DNA from: Psychrobacter cibarius
GTDB taxonomy: Bacteria; Pseudomonadota; Gammaproteobacteria; Pseudomonadales; Moraxellaceae
Direction of reading: 5' to 3'
Assembly (NCBI RefSeq): GCF_016107535.1
Contig: NZ_JABASQ010000020.1
Span: 1-57,888 of the forward strand
DNA: 57,888 nucleotides
Each line of letters opens with the position of its first letter. The stretch's first letter is position 1. Below are positions 8,182 through 17,481 of this stretch, piece by piece. The notes below the pieces were generated by a model. That model was not told the origin of the DNA and made no database searches. It saw only the letters and a list, made by a program, of their open reading frames with translations. The translations under genes were made by a program, and so were the position numbers.

Positions 8182-9957
8182 ATGGATACCTTAAATATCA
8201 TCTATCTCGTAGGGGCATTGTTAATTTTCGCCAGTATTATGGCAAGTACGTTATCGGCGCGCTTAGGCGTTCCGCTATTGCTGTTGTTTTTGATCGTAGG
8301 GATGTTGGCAGGCGAAGATGGTATTTTAGGTATCGAGTTCGCCCAATATGGTATTGCTAACTTTGTCGGGCAGGCGGCTCTTGCTTGTATCTTGTTAGAT
8401 GGTGGGCTGCGCACGTCTTTTAAGTCATTTCGAGTGGGTCTCAAGCCTGCTATTACCTTAGCCACTTGGGGCGTACTTGCGACGGTAATGATACTGGGTA
8501 TATTCGTCACCTGGCTACTGGATGTTGATTGGCGACTTGGTTTATTGATGGCGGCCATTGTCGGTTCAACCGATGCAGCAGCGGTGTTTTCGCTATTGCG
8601 TAATGGCGGCGTCAAACTTAACGATCGTGTGCAAGCCACACTGGAGCTAGAATCGGGCGCGAACGATCCTTTGGCTATTTTGCTAGTGACAGGATTAATC
8701 GCTTTAAATGTTGATCCCGCTGGACAGACAATACTGGGCTTTTTAGGGTTGTTATTACAGCAGCTTGGCTTTGGTTTGGGCATGGGCTTACTGTTTGGTT
8801 ATTTATTGGCAAGGCTATTACCAAAAATACACTTGGCAGAAGGTATGTATGCCATTTTGATCATGTCTGCTGGCTTGGCAGTCTTTGCCGCGACTAATCT
8901 GATTGGCGGCAGTGGATTTCTGGCAATTTATCTCACTGGTGTGCTAATTGGCAACCATAAAGTGCGCTCAACTGAGCATGTGATGCGGGTGATGGATAGC
9001 TTTGCGTGGTTGTCACAAGCGGTATTGTTTGTGGTACTAGGGTTATTGGTGACGCCATCGCATGTGATCGATGTTTGGTATTACTCCGTCGCGATTGCAG
9101 CTTTTATGATCTTTATTGCTCGTCCTATTGCGGTCTATACCAGTGTGAAACCCTTTAAATTTAAAGACAGAGAAATCGGCTTTATTTCTTGGGTAGGTCT
9201 GCGCGGCGCGGTTCCTATTACGCTTGCCATATTACCGGTGATGGCGGGAATAGATGGCGCTTTTATGTTGTTTGATATTGCTTTTGGCGTGGTGGTTTTG
9301 TCTTTGATTTTACAAGGCACGACCATTCCTTTTATGGCAAATTTATTTAAAGTGCGTATTCCTAGTAATAAAGACCCAGAAGAAGAGCATGAGGTCTGGG
9401 TATCTGACAAAGCAAGCATTACTTTATATGAGTTTGAAGTAAAGTCAGGGGCATTTGCGATTGATCGTCATCCAATGGCCATCTCTAAGCGCATAAGCCC
9501 TGATGAAATCAGTGTCTTTGCCTTGGTACGCAGGCAGCATATTATCATTGTTGATGAAAACACCAAGCTCAAATGCGGTGATAGGGTGTGGTATGCGATG
9601 ACAGGGAACCACGCCACCCAAATTGCTAAGATTTTCAATGATACGACCCTTGACCATAAAGCCATGGATGATTTTTATGGCGATTGGCTGCTATCCCCAA
9701 GTGTGAAGCTTGGAGATTTACCGTTTTTTACCGGTATTATGGCGTCTGAGTCGCTTGTCGATAAACTCAAATCCAAGTCTGAGGACAGCGCCAAAAGTAT
9801 GTGGGATCAAACGGTCGCTGAATATATCAATGATAGCTTAGAGATAAAGCCAGTATCGGGTGATACGGTCGATATCAATGACGAATGGTCGTTGGTCATA
9901 AAAGAAGTGGATGATAAAGGAAAGCTTAGAACGATTGGTTTAAAGCATCTAGAGTGA
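8182..9957 (+). CDS. nhaP2: K+/H+ antiporter of the NhaP2/CvrA type (CPA1 family)
   Basis: A 591-residue inner-membrane cation/proton antiporter. Residues about 1-390 form the Na+/H+-exchanger domain with some twelve hydrophobic segments. It includes the conserved STDAAAVFSLLR and LESGANDPLA motifs, whose acidic residues bind the cation, and the WVGLRGAVPITLAI motif of CPA1 proteins. A TrkA-C-like regulatory domain follows (about 405-485, with VRRQHIIIVDENTKLKCGDRVWYA-type sequence), then a CorC/HlyC-like C-terminal domain (about 500-590). This architecture and length match NhaP2 (formerly CvrA), which exports K+ in exchange for H+ under osmotic or potassium stress. The ribosome site is weak. 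It is a single gene, convergent with the LysR gene. Confidence 0.92.
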   Translation: MDTLNIIYLVGALLIFASIMASTLSARLGVPLLLLFLIVGMLAGEDGILGIEFAQYGIANFVGQAALACILLDGGLRTSFKSFRVGLKPAITLATWGVLATVMILGIFVTWLLDVDWRLGLLMAAIVGSTDAAAVFSLLRNGGVKLNDRVQATLELESGANDPLAILLVTGLIALNVDPAGQTILGFLGLLLQQLGFGLGMGLLFGYLLARLLPKIHLAEGMYAILIMSAGLAVFAATNLIGGSGFLAIYLTGVLIGNHKVRSTEHVMRVMDSFAWLSQAVLFVVLGLLVTPSHVIDVWYYSVAIAAFMIFIARPIAVYTSVKPFKFKDREIGFISWVGLRGAVPITLAILPVMAGIDGAFMLFDIAFGVVVLSLILQGTTIPFMANLFKVRIPSNKDPEEEHEVWVSDKASITLYEFEVKSGAFAIDRHPMAISKRISPDEISVFALVRRQHIIIVDENTKLKCGDRVWYAMTGNHATQIAKIFNDTTLDHKAMDDFYGDWLLSPSVKLGDLPFFTGIMASESLVDKLKSKSEDSAKSMWDQTVAEYINDSLEIKPVSGDTVDINDEWSLVIKEVDDKGKLRTIGLKHLE

Positions 9958-9989
9958 TTAACAGCAGGGTAGCTATTTGCCGTTATTAT

Positions 9990-10889
9990 TCACAAAAGAC
10001 GCGTCATTTGACTTAAGAACTCGGCGACTTGTTTGTGTAAGTTTTCTCGATAAGCCCAATGATGCTTGACCTCGTAACTGGCCTCATTGGGCAATAGTAT
10101 TTTCATCAGCCCCATTTCTTCATAACGCTTGGCTAAATCATTAGGCAAGTAACCAACATGATGACCCGCCAGAATGAGCTGCGCAGTTGCCTCCATATGA
10201 TAAGTGGTGGCACTCAAGGTTTTTGGGCGGACATGATTGATACTCAAATCGGTAATATAGCCTCGTTTTATCCATGGATAGTTTTGTTCCAAATCCTCAA
10301 AAGTTAACCCGTCTGACTCATAAAACAATCGATGCTCGCGTCCACAGCAGACCACCTGCTTTTCAATAAATGCTGGCTGAAAAGTGAGTAGTGGTGGAAA
10401 ACTGCCAAAATATCCCACACCAATATCACTCTCGTTGCTTAGCAGCTTCTCTAGCATGCTTTCAGGGCTTTGCACATCGATAGAAAAGTGGATAAGGGGA
10501 TTGTCACGATAGCTAGCAGCCAAGCATTGGCGCAAAGCATCATAAAAAAACGTCGGCATCTGGTCAATGAGACACAGTCGGATATGACCGCCACGCACCG
10601 AATCCAATTGGCGAATATAGTGCAGTTGATGCTGAAAACTGGCAACCGCTTCAGTAAAGCTCAAACAGGCTTCATAAACCGCTGCGCCATCTTCTGTCAG
10701 CTTAAAACCCGCGCGTCCGCGATGACAAAGCGTCATACCTAAGCGATCTTCTAAATGGGTCAAATGACCACTAATGACAGAGGTCGTCACATTTAAGCGA
10801 GACTGTGCGGCTGTCACGCCCTGACACTCTACAATCGCCATAAAGCTACGCAAGGTTTTGATGTCTATTTTTATCAATTCATCTAGCAT
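9990..10889 (-). CDS. LysR-family regulator, divergent from the guanidinobutyrase gene
   Basis: A 299-residue LysR-type transcription factor. The winged HTH spans residues about 9-66 (TLRSFMAIVECQGVTAAQSR, SVISGHLTHLEDRLGMTLCHR) and a periplasmic-binding-protein-like effector domain covers about 90-295. It is transcribed away from the ureohydrolase gene with a 233-bp spacer, the classic layout of a LysR regulator and its target. In Pseudomonas aeruginosa the LysR regulators GbuR and GpuR sit next to the related ureohydrolase genes, so this one plausibly senses a guanidino acid. Start chosen at the ATG with GAGGAA upstream. Assignment as a GbuR equivalent is inference. Confidence 0.88.
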   Translation of the reverse strand: MLDELIKIDIKTLRSFMAIVECQGVTAAQSRLNVTTSVISGHLTHLEDRLGMTLCHRGRAGFKLTEDGAAVYEACLSFTEAVASFQHQLHYIRQLDSVRGGHIRLCLIDQMPTFFYDALRQCLAASYRDNPLIHFSIDVQSPESMLEKLLSNESDIGVGYFGSFPPLLTFQPAFIEKQVVCCGREHRLFYESDGLTFEDLEQNYPWIKRGYITDLSINHVRPKTLSATTYHMEATAQLILAGHHVGYLPNDLAKRYEEMGLMKILLPNEASYEVKHHWAYRENLHKQVAEFLSQMTRLL

Positions 10890-10969
10890 CGGTCATTATT
10901 CCTCAGTAGCTGTGATGTCCATCAAAATGCATCTTCTATTTATCACTTTTCTAACATCAAATTTATACC

Positions 10970-11022
10970 AAACTTCTGATAATAACGGTTAAATCTAAAT
11001 TACTACGAAAAACCAGAAGTTT
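10970..11022. promoter_or_regulatory. Inverted repeat in the LysR/guanidinobutyrase spacer
   Basis: AAACTTCTG (10970-10978) and CAGAAGTTT (11014-11022) form a perfect 9-bp inverted repeat with a 35-bp gap. A further ACTTCTAA follows at 11023. Its position 100-150 bp before the target ATG fits a LysR recognition site; binding is inferred. Confidence 0.45.
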
Positions 11023-11122
11023 ACTTCTAAATTTTACCATGGTCTGACTTCAAATATTTAGGTATTGTCAAAGCATATAAAAAATTGCCTATTTTAAACA
11101 AACTGAAACAAGGATGTGATGT

Positions 11123-12091
11123 ATGAAATTCAATCAACCATTAAGCGGCAACGATATGCCAAGATTTGGCGGCTTTGCTTCTATGATGCGCTTGCCGACT
11201 CAAGCTGATGCAGAAGGATTAGATGTGGCGTTTGTGGGTGTGCCTCTAGATATCGGTGCGTCAAACCGTAGCGGTGCGAGATTGGGCCCACGACAAATTC
11301 GTGATGAATCACGTATGATTCGTCCTTATAATGTCGCCACTCGTGCAGCGCCTTTTGAGTCTTTACAAGTTGCTGATATCGGCGACGTGCCTATCAATAC
11401 TTTCAATTTGCTAAAAAGCATTGATATCATCGAAAAGTTCTATACCGATAAAATCGTGAATCATGGTGCTATTCCATTGACTTTGGGCGGCGATCATACC
11501 ATTGCCTTGCCTATCTTGCGTGCGCTTGCCAAAAAACACGGCCCTGTCGGCATGGTGCATATCGATGCGCATGCAGATATCAACGATGAGATGTTTGGCG
11601 AAAAAATTGCTCATGGTACACCGTTCCGTCGTGCTGTCGAAGAGAACTTAATCGATGGCAACCGCGTGGTACAGATTGGCTTACGTGGTACAGGTTATAG
11701 CGCCGAAGAGTTTGATTGGTCAACCCAGCAAGGATTTCGTGTAGTCCCTGCTGAGGAATGCTGGTACAAGTCGCTGACACCATTGATGGCAGAAGTACGC
11801 GAAAAGCTCGGTGATGGCCCCGTCTATTTAAGTTTCGATATCGATGGTATTGATCCTGCGTTTGCACCGGGTACGGGCACTGCTGAAATCGGTGGCTTGA
11901 CCTCAACGCAAGCGATAGAAATCATTCGCGGTATGCGCGGACTTGATGTGGTGGGTGGCGATTTAGTCGAAGTGTCACCGCCGTATGATCCATTTGGTAA
12001 CACCTCAGTACTGGCGGCAAACTTGTTGTTTGAGATGTTATGTATCTTACCGGGTGTGCGCTATGACGATAAGGTAAAGGCGGTGTATTAA
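11123..12091 (+). CDS. gbuA: Guanidinobutyrase-like ureohydrolase (arginase/agmatinase superfamily)
   Basis: This dinuclear-Mn2+ hydrolase removes urea from a guanidino compound. Metal ligands are visible in GGDHT (near residue 122), HIDAHADIND (near 149) and SFDIDGIDPAFAPGTGT (near 237). Its 322 residues and features such as GNDMPRFGG near the start, FGEKIAHGTPFRRAVEE in the middle and a C-terminus ending in LPGV resemble Pseudomonas GbuA (4-guanidinobutyrate to 4-aminobutyrate plus urea) more than agmatinase SpeB. That comparison is from memory. The neighbours support guanidinobutyrate as substrate: the next gene resembles AruI and a later one is an aminoaldehyde-type dehydrogenase. Agmatine or 3-guanidinopropionate remain possible. 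The ATG follows AAGGATGTG. Confidence 0.85.
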   Translation: MKFNQPLSGNDMPRFGGFASMMRLPTQADAEGLDVAFVGVPLDIGASNRSGARLGPRQIRDESRMIRPYNVATRAAPFESLQVADIGDVPINTFNLLKSIDIIEKFYTDKIVNHGAIPLTLGGDHTIALPILRALAKKHGPVGMVHIDAHADINDEMFGEKIAHGTPFRRAVEENLIDGNRVVQIGLRGTGYSAEEFDWSTQQGFRVVPAEECWYKSLTPLMAEVREKLGDGPVYLSFDIDGIDPAFAPGTGTAEIGGLTSTQAIEIIRGMRGLDVVGGDLVEVSPPYDPFGNTSVLAANLLFEMLCILPGVRYDDKVKAVY

Positions 12092-12214
12092 GAATGATTT
12101 ATAATCGCAAACTGCTTTTATTAAGCTGCTTTTTATAAGGGATTAAAGGGCAGTTTGGGTTTAACACTGAACAACTTATTTAAACGCGATTGAACTTTTT
12201 AGGATGATTAACTC

Positions 12215-13939
12215 ATGACGCAAACGCTTCAAACATCTTCTTCAGCGCCCGCCAAGCCGTCTCTGACATGTGGTGAGTTGCTTGTACAGTGGCTAGAGTA
12301 TTATGGGGTAGAGACCGTATTTGGTATTCCGGGTGTGCATACGGTCGAGCTATATCGTGGTCTACCAAACACCAACATCCGCCACGTGACGCCGCGTCAT
12401 GAACAAGGCGCGGGGTTTATGGCTGATGGCTATTACCGAGCGTCTGGCAAAGTCGGGGTATGCTTTATTATCACAGGCCCCGGTATGACCAATATCATGA
12501 CAGCCATGGCGCAGGCGTTGGCAGACTCTATACCGATGCTAGTGATTTCTAGTGTTAATAAAGTGGCAGATACGGGCAGCGGTGAAGGGCACTTGCATGA
12601 ATTGCACGATCAGCAAGGCATGGTCAGTAAGGTTACACTCATGAGCAAAACTATTTGGCAGCCTGAATCGCTACCCAAGGTCATCGCTGAAGCGTTTGCA
12701 TTATTTAATGGCGCACGTCCAGGGCCAGTGCATATCCAGTTGCCCATTGATGTGATTACCGCAGATGCCAGCCATGTCGCAAAGCCCTCTAATTATTTAA
12801 ATAAATTTGTAAAAAATTCAACTGATGCACATGGTTTAACGTTACCTCAAGTAATGAGACCGCTGCCCAATCCTGCGCAATTAGATTTGATCGTTGAATC
12901 TCTAAAAGCGGCAAAAAATCCAGTGATACTTTATGGTGGTGGCTGCGTCGATGTCGATCATGACGCGCAAAAACTGGCAGAGCTTATCGATGCACCGACG
13001 TTTTTAACCATCAATGCCAAAGGTTTGCTGCCACCTAGCCACCCATTAAGTTTGGGTAGCAATCAGTCATTAGAGGCAGGTCGCGCCGTTATTTCTGAGG
13101 CTGATTGGGTATTGGCGATTGGTACTGAGCTGAGTGAGACTGATTATGATGTGTTCTTTAATGGCGAGTTTAAAATCAATGGCACGCTGATTCGTATCGA
13201 CTGCGATGCCCAGCAATTACAGCGTCCTTTTAGAGCCGATATCGCAGTATTGTCCGATGCGCAAATGGCGGTAAGTGGTCTATGTAGTCGTTTAAAGGGT
13301 CAGGTGTTAAATCATCAAGCGGTATCACGAGTAAATGAGGCAAAACAAGCACTATTAGCAGGAATGACACCAGACTTTGCTGGGCAAAATGCGCTACTTC
13401 AATTGATTCGAGATGAAGTGAAAGACGTCATCTTCGTTGGTGATTCAACGCAGCCTGTCTATAGCGGCAATCTTGGTTTTGAGGCATTGGCGACGCGTCG
13501 ATGGTTTAACTCGTCAACAGGGTTTGGCACGTTAGGTTATGGTTTGCCTGCTGCCATTGGTGCCATGATTGGTTCCAACAGTGCAGTGGTCAGCTTGATT
13601 GGCGACGGCGGTATTCAGTTTACCATCGCAGAACTCATCTGTGCCGCCGAGCTTGAGCTGCCATTGATTGTGCTGCTGTGGAACAACCAAGGCTATGGCG
13701 AAATTCGTCGTTATATGGAAGAGGGTGGATTGCCACTAATCGGGGTTAATATTAAGACGCCAAACTTTGAGCCGCTGGCAGCAGGGTTTGGTGCAGGTTA
13801 TCGCAGAATCACAGCCAAACAGCAATTGCTCGACGCTTTAAAAGAAGACATCAAGGGCAAGCAACCCATCATCTATGAAGTTGATGAAGCCGATGACTTT
13901 TTGATTGAAATGGGTAAGACGTTCACCTGCTTTAGCTAA
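12215..13939 (+). CDS. aruI: AruI-like thiamine-diphosphate decarboxylase (5-guanidino-2-oxopentanoate decarboxylase)
   Basis: A 574-residue ThDP enzyme of the acetolactate-synthase superfamily. Glu63 (RHEQGAGFMADGYYR) is the cofactor-activating glutamate, GDGGIQFTIAEL starts the ThDP/Mg motif near 463, and WNNQGYGEI closes it near 490. FGIPGVHTVELYRGL at the N-terminus is characteristic of AruI, which decarboxylates 2-ketoarginine to 4-guanidinobutyraldehyde in the arginine transaminase pathway of Pseudomonas. The intergenic distance from the ureohydrolase gene is 123 bp with its own AGGA ribosome site. A CAAACTGC/GCAGTTTG inverted repeat lies between the two genes. Acetolactate synthase is unlikely because no small subunit or ilvC follows. 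Confidence 0.82.
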   Translation: MTQTLQTSSSAPAKPSLTCGELLVQWLEYYGVETVFGIPGVHTVELYRGLPNTNIRHVTPRHEQGAGFMADGYYRASGKVGVCFIITGPGMTNIMTAMAQALADSIPMLVISSVNKVADTGSGEGHLHELHDQQGMVSKVTLMSKTIWQPESLPKVIAEAFALFNGARPGPVHIQLPIDVITADASHVAKPSNYLNKFVKNSTDAHGLTLPQVMRPLPNPAQLDLIVESLKAAKNPVILYGGGCVDVDHDAQKLAELIDAPTFLTINAKGLLPPSHPLSLGSNQSLEAGRAVISEADWVLAIGTELSETDYDVFFNGEFKINGTLIRIDCDAQQLQRPFRADIAVLSDAQMAVSGLCSRLKGQVLNHQAVSRVNEAKQALLAGMTPDFAGQNALLQLIRDEVKDVIFVGDSTQPVYSGNLGFEALATRRWFNSSTGFGTLGYGLPAAIGAMIGSNSAVVSLIGDGGIQFTIAELICAAELELPLIVLLWNNQGYGEIRRYMEEGGLPLIGVNIKTPNFEPLAAGFGAGYRRITAKQQLLDALKEDIKGKQPIIYEVDEADDFLIEMGKTFTCFS

Positions 13940-14096
13940 CAATATAGTTAATCCTATATAAATCAGATACGGTGTCAGGCTTGCTTAGTCTACTATTTGT
14001 AGTACTTTCACTCGCCTTCCTTGTATCTAAATTATATTGAACCAACTATACCAACACTAAGCATAATAAAGGCTGGTCGCTCAAGGAAGAACGTCT

Positions 14097-15914
14097 ATGA
14101 TGCCACATGCTAACCGCTCGTCTAGTCGCTTAAGTACCTCGCTGGCAAGCTTGTTAATGGATTTATCCGCGATTGTTGGCGCGACCAACGTATTGACCAA
14201 ACCCAGCCAGCAGCAGTCGTATACACAAGGGGCGATTGCTTCTATCACCGATGCTGTCGCGGCAGTTGTGATACCAGACTCTCTTGTGGCACTATGGCGC
14301 GTCATTAATCTCTGTGCGGCGGCTGATGTGATTATTATTGCTCAGGCTGCTAACACAGGGTTGACCGGAGGCTCGACACCGTATGGAGAGTACGATCGAG
14401 CAGTCGTCGTGATTTCTATGCAACTATTGGGCGGTGTTCATCTGCTCAATGGTGCAGCAGAGCTGGTTGCCTTGCCAGCGGCCACCCTTCAGCAATTAGA
14501 ATACAAGCTTGCGCCGTTAGGGCGTGAGCCGCATTCAGTGCTGGGCTCAAGTTGTGTTGGTGCTTCAGTGATTGGCGGTATTTGCAACAGCTCTGGCGGT
14601 ATGTTGGTGCAGCGTGGTCCGGCGTATACCGAGATGTCGCTATTTGCCAAACGTAATTCCATGGGTGAGTTTGAATTAATCAATCACTTAGGCATTGATT
14701 TAGGTGTAGATCCAGAAGAGATGCTTGAAAACTTACAAACTGGCACGTTCAATAAAAATCCAGAGAGTGCTAACAGTAAGTCCTGTACAAATCACCATTA
14801 TCAACACAAGGTGCGTGATTGCGAGGCAGACACACCTGCCAGATTTAATAATGACCCTAACGGATTATATGAAGCCTCTGGTTCAGCAGGCAAAGTCATC
14901 GTCTTTGCGGTTCGAGTCGCGACATTTGCCAAACCGACGCAAGAGCAAACGTTTTATATCTCGACCAATGACGCCAATACTTTGACCACACTCAGGCAAC
15001 AGTGGCTAAAAAGCGAGCTAAACCTGCCTATTTTGGCAGAATATATGCATCAAGATTACAACGATATTACCATGCGCTATGGCCGCGATACTTGTTTGAG
15101 TATGCGAAAACTGCCAGCCAGTAAGATAGGAGCATTGTATCGGTTACAAGCCAAGATTGGCTATTATTTGGATAAATGGCGACTGCCTCAGACTTTACCA
15201 GATCGGCTGCTACAAATGACTGGTATTTTCATGCCGCCGTCATTACCCAATTCTTTGGCGAAGCAGGCGTGTTCCTATCGTTATCATTTAATCATTAAAG
15301 TCGCGGATGGCAATAATACGTACGATGATAATAGCGATGGCAATAATAGCGGCAGTCATGGTCATATTGCCGCCGCTCAAGTATTTCTACAGTCTCATAT
15401 GCAGCAGCATCAAGGCGTCGTACATCTCTGTACAGCAGCAGAATCCCAAGCATTATTGGTGTTTCGTAGTGCGGCAACCGCTGCCATGTTTCGTTATCAC
15501 AATCTTAACTACACAAGGTTTGGCGAGCTATTATCTACCGACATTGCCTTACCAAGGAATGCCGTAGATTGGGATGAAGTGCTACCTATTAATTTACAAA
15601 AGCAGGTCAGTAAAACCTTTTATTTGGGACATTTTTTTTGCCATGTCATGCATCAAGATTATCTGCTACACCCCGAGGTGGATGCAAAAAAATTCAAGAA
15701 TGAGCTATTGGCGTTTTATGATCGACGTCGTATAGAGTACCCTGCTGAACACAACGTGGGTCATGTCTATACCGCAAAACCTGCACTACATACTTTTTAT
15801 AAAAAACTAGATCCGACCAATTCGCTAAATCCAGGCATTGGTCAGACAGCAAAATGGAAAAATTGGCGATCGTCGCCCATCAAGGAGGAATTAAATGACG
15901 AATTATCTCGATAA
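14097..15914 (+). CDS. dld: Dld-like quinone-dependent D-2-hydroxyacid dehydrogenase (FAD)
   Basis: A membrane-associated flavoprotein of the D-lactate dehydrogenase (Dld) family, which oxidises D-2-hydroxyacids to 2-oxo acids and passes electrons to quinone. Family blocks seen include AANTGLTGGSTPYG (near 88) and GREPHSVLGSSCVGASVIGG (near 141) of the FAD-binding domain. The C-terminal membrane-domain pattern runs through FYLGHFFCHVMHQDYLLHPEVD, EYPAEHNVGH and a final NPGIGQTAKWKNW. At 605 residues it is about 35 longer than E. coli Dld, the excess lying in polar insertions near 220-245 and 403-422 (DGNNTYDDNSDGNNSGSHGH). It sits between the AruI-like and YjiH-like genes and overlaps the latter by 20 bp. 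D-lactate is the known family substrate; a guanidino 2-hydroxyacid is inferred from context. Confidence 0.85.
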   Translation: MMPHANRSSSRLSTSLASLLMDLSAIVGATNVLTKPSQQQSYTQGAIASITDAVAAVVIPDSLVALWRVINLCAAADVIIIAQAANTGLTGGSTPYGEYDRAVVVISMQLLGGVHLLNGAAELVALPAATLQQLEYKLAPLGREPHSVLGSSCVGASVIGGICNSSGGMLVQRGPAYTEMSLFAKRNSMGEFELINHLGIDLGVDPEEMLENLQTGTFNKNPESANSKSCTNHHYQHKVRDCEADTPARFNNDPNGLYEASGSAGKVIVFAVRVATFAKPTQEQTFYISTNDANTLTTLRQQWLKSELNLPILAEYMHQDYNDITMRYGRDTCLSMRKLPASKIGALYRLQAKIGYYLDKWRLPQTLPDRLLQMTGIFMPPSLPNSLAKQACSYRYHLIIKVADGNNTYDDNSDGNNSGSHGHIAAAQVFLQSHMQQHQGVVHLCTAAESQALLVFRSAATAAMFRYHNLNYTRFGELLSTDIALPRNAVDWDEVLPINLQKQVSKTFYLGHFFCHVMHQDYLLHPEVDAKKFKNELLAFYDRRRIEYPAEHNVGHVYTAKPALHTFYKKLDPTNSLNPGIGQTAKWKNWRSSPIKEELNDELSR

Positions 15915-17301
15915 GTCGCAGAAACCGATATTAGGAAACGATGTTGTCGATTCAGAAACGCCGCAAGGAGAGCAGTGGCGTGCGTCAATGTGGAAGTTTT
16001 TATTGTTTTCAGCATTGGGTATTGCACTATTTATTATTCCGTTTCAATGGGACGGAAAGGTTACGATTTTATTGGGTGTGTTGACGGACGCTTTGCAAGC
16101 TTTGTTGGGCGGTTCTGTCGTTTATGTGGCAATGGCAATCGTGACGACTTCCTTTCTTGGGGCGTTGGCTGTGAAGGTGTTAAAGCCCAACCTGCATGAA
16201 GACTCTATGGTCAAAAAACTCTTCGATGTTGATTGGTTTTGGCTCACTGCCCGATTGTTAGGGATGGTGTTTGTCTGGATGATTTATCTGCAAGTCGGCC
16301 CTGAGTTTATTATTAATCGTAATACCGGCGGCGTCATTTTCGAAGATTTGATACCAATTTTGATTCCTTTGTTTTTCTTCGCCATTTTATCGTTACCGTT
16401 TTTGACGGATTTTGGTTTGATGGAGTTTTTGGGCACACTGGCGAGCAAAATATTTGTCAAGCTGTTTAAGTTGCCAGGACGCTCAGCGGTAGATGCCATG
16501 TCCTCTTGGTTTGGCGCAGCTTCTATCGGTCTACTGGTCACTATGCAGGAGTATGATAAAAGCTACTATAGCCAGCGTGAAGCGGCGATTATCGCGACGA
16601 CTTTTTCGGTGACTTCGATCGCTTTTACTTATGTCGTCGCCAAAACCATCGGCGTGGACGATAACTTTGTTTATTTTTATCTGACCATTGCTTTGACGGG
16701 CTTTGTCGCTGCGATTATTATGCCGCGTATACCGCCACTCTCCTTAAAGCCTGACACTTATCATTCTGGCAAAAGCATGCTTGATGAAGGGATTCCTGCT
16801 CAGTACACGACCTATCAATGGGCGGTCAATCGTGCTGTGACGCGCGCGCACTCAATGCCAAGTCTGGGTCAAGTGTTCAAACGTAGTGTAAAGAATTTAT
16901 TCGATATCTATTTTGGGCTAATCCCCGTGATTTTCGCAATTGGTACGATTGGTCTGGGCTTAGCCGAGTACACGCCTGTGTTTAAATGGTTGTCTGCACC
17001 GTTAGTGCCATTGCTGGATTTGTTACAGATTCCAGAGGCAGCAGAGGCGGCTCCAGCGATGATTATGGGCTTTGCGGATATGTATTTGCCAGCCTTGGTC
17101 GGCAAAAGTATTGAGAGTGAGATGACAAGATTCATCGTTGGTGCATGTTCTATTACTCAGATTATTTATATGTCTGAAGTGGGCGCGCTGATTTTGAAAT
17201 CAAACATCAAGCTTAATGTGTTAGAGCTGTTTATGATTTTTATTCTTCGTACTCTGATCAGTTTGGTGGTGATTACCTCAGTGGCGCATCTACTTTATTA
17301 G
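15895..17301 (+). CDS. yjiH: YjiH-family membrane protein (Gate/nucleoside-recognition fold), candidate transporter
   Basis: A 468-residue polytopic inner-membrane protein with roughly ten to eleven hydrophobic segments after a polar N-terminus of about 35 residues. FLTDFGLMEFLGTLASKIF and SAVDAMSSWFGAASIGLLVT are typical of the YjiH family with its Gate domain. The function of the family is not established. An excellent ribosome site (AAGGAGG) precedes the ATG, and the gene overlaps the Dld-like gene by 20 bp, so the two are translationally coupled. Within this catabolic cluster it is the only membrane permease candidate and may import the guanidino acid substrate; that is inference. Confidence 0.8.
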   Translation: MTNYLDKSQKPILGNDVVDSETPQGEQWRASMWKFLLFSALGIALFIIPFQWDGKVTILLGVLTDALQALLGGSVVYVAMAIVTTSFLGALAVKVLKPNLHEDSMVKKLFDVDWFWLTARLLGMVFVWMIYLQVGPEFIINRNTGGVIFEDLIPILIPLFFFAILSLPFLTDFGLMEFLGTLASKIFVKLFKLPGRSAVDAMSSWFGAASIGLLVTMQEYDKSYYSQREAAIIATTFSVTSIAFTYVVAKTIGVDDNFVYFYLTIALTGFVAAIIMPRIPPLSLKPDTYHSGKSMLDEGIPAQYTTYQWAVNRAVTRAHSMPSLGQVFKRSVKNLFDIYFGLIPVIFAIGTIGLGLAEYTPVFKWLSAPLVPLLDLLQIPEAAEAAPAMIMGFADMYLPALVGKSIESEMTRFIVGACSITQIIYMSEVGALILKSNIKLNVLELFMIFILRTLISLVVITSVAHLLY

Positions 17302-17481
17302 CCATGTAGCCAATATCAACCCAGCCTCTAGCATAACGAGATAATGTGCTAAATAATCGGTTTATCTAACTAAAGAATAAACTGATTACTTAGCGAATGA
17401 TTGACAGAGACACTTATAAATACAATCAAAGACAATAGGTATAAAAAAATTATATCAAACCATATAAGGTGATTGACCATC

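Noticed and set aside
8202..8783. Minus-strand frame of 193 codons inside the antiporter gene
   Set aside because: Antisense of a clear membrane protein; Ser/Pro/Asn-rich content is typical of a shadow frame.
12215..13939. Acetolactate synthase large subunit as the identity of the ThDP enzyme
   Set aside because: No ilvN or ilvC neighbour, the N-terminal motif resembles AruI, and the flanking genes handle guanidino compounds.
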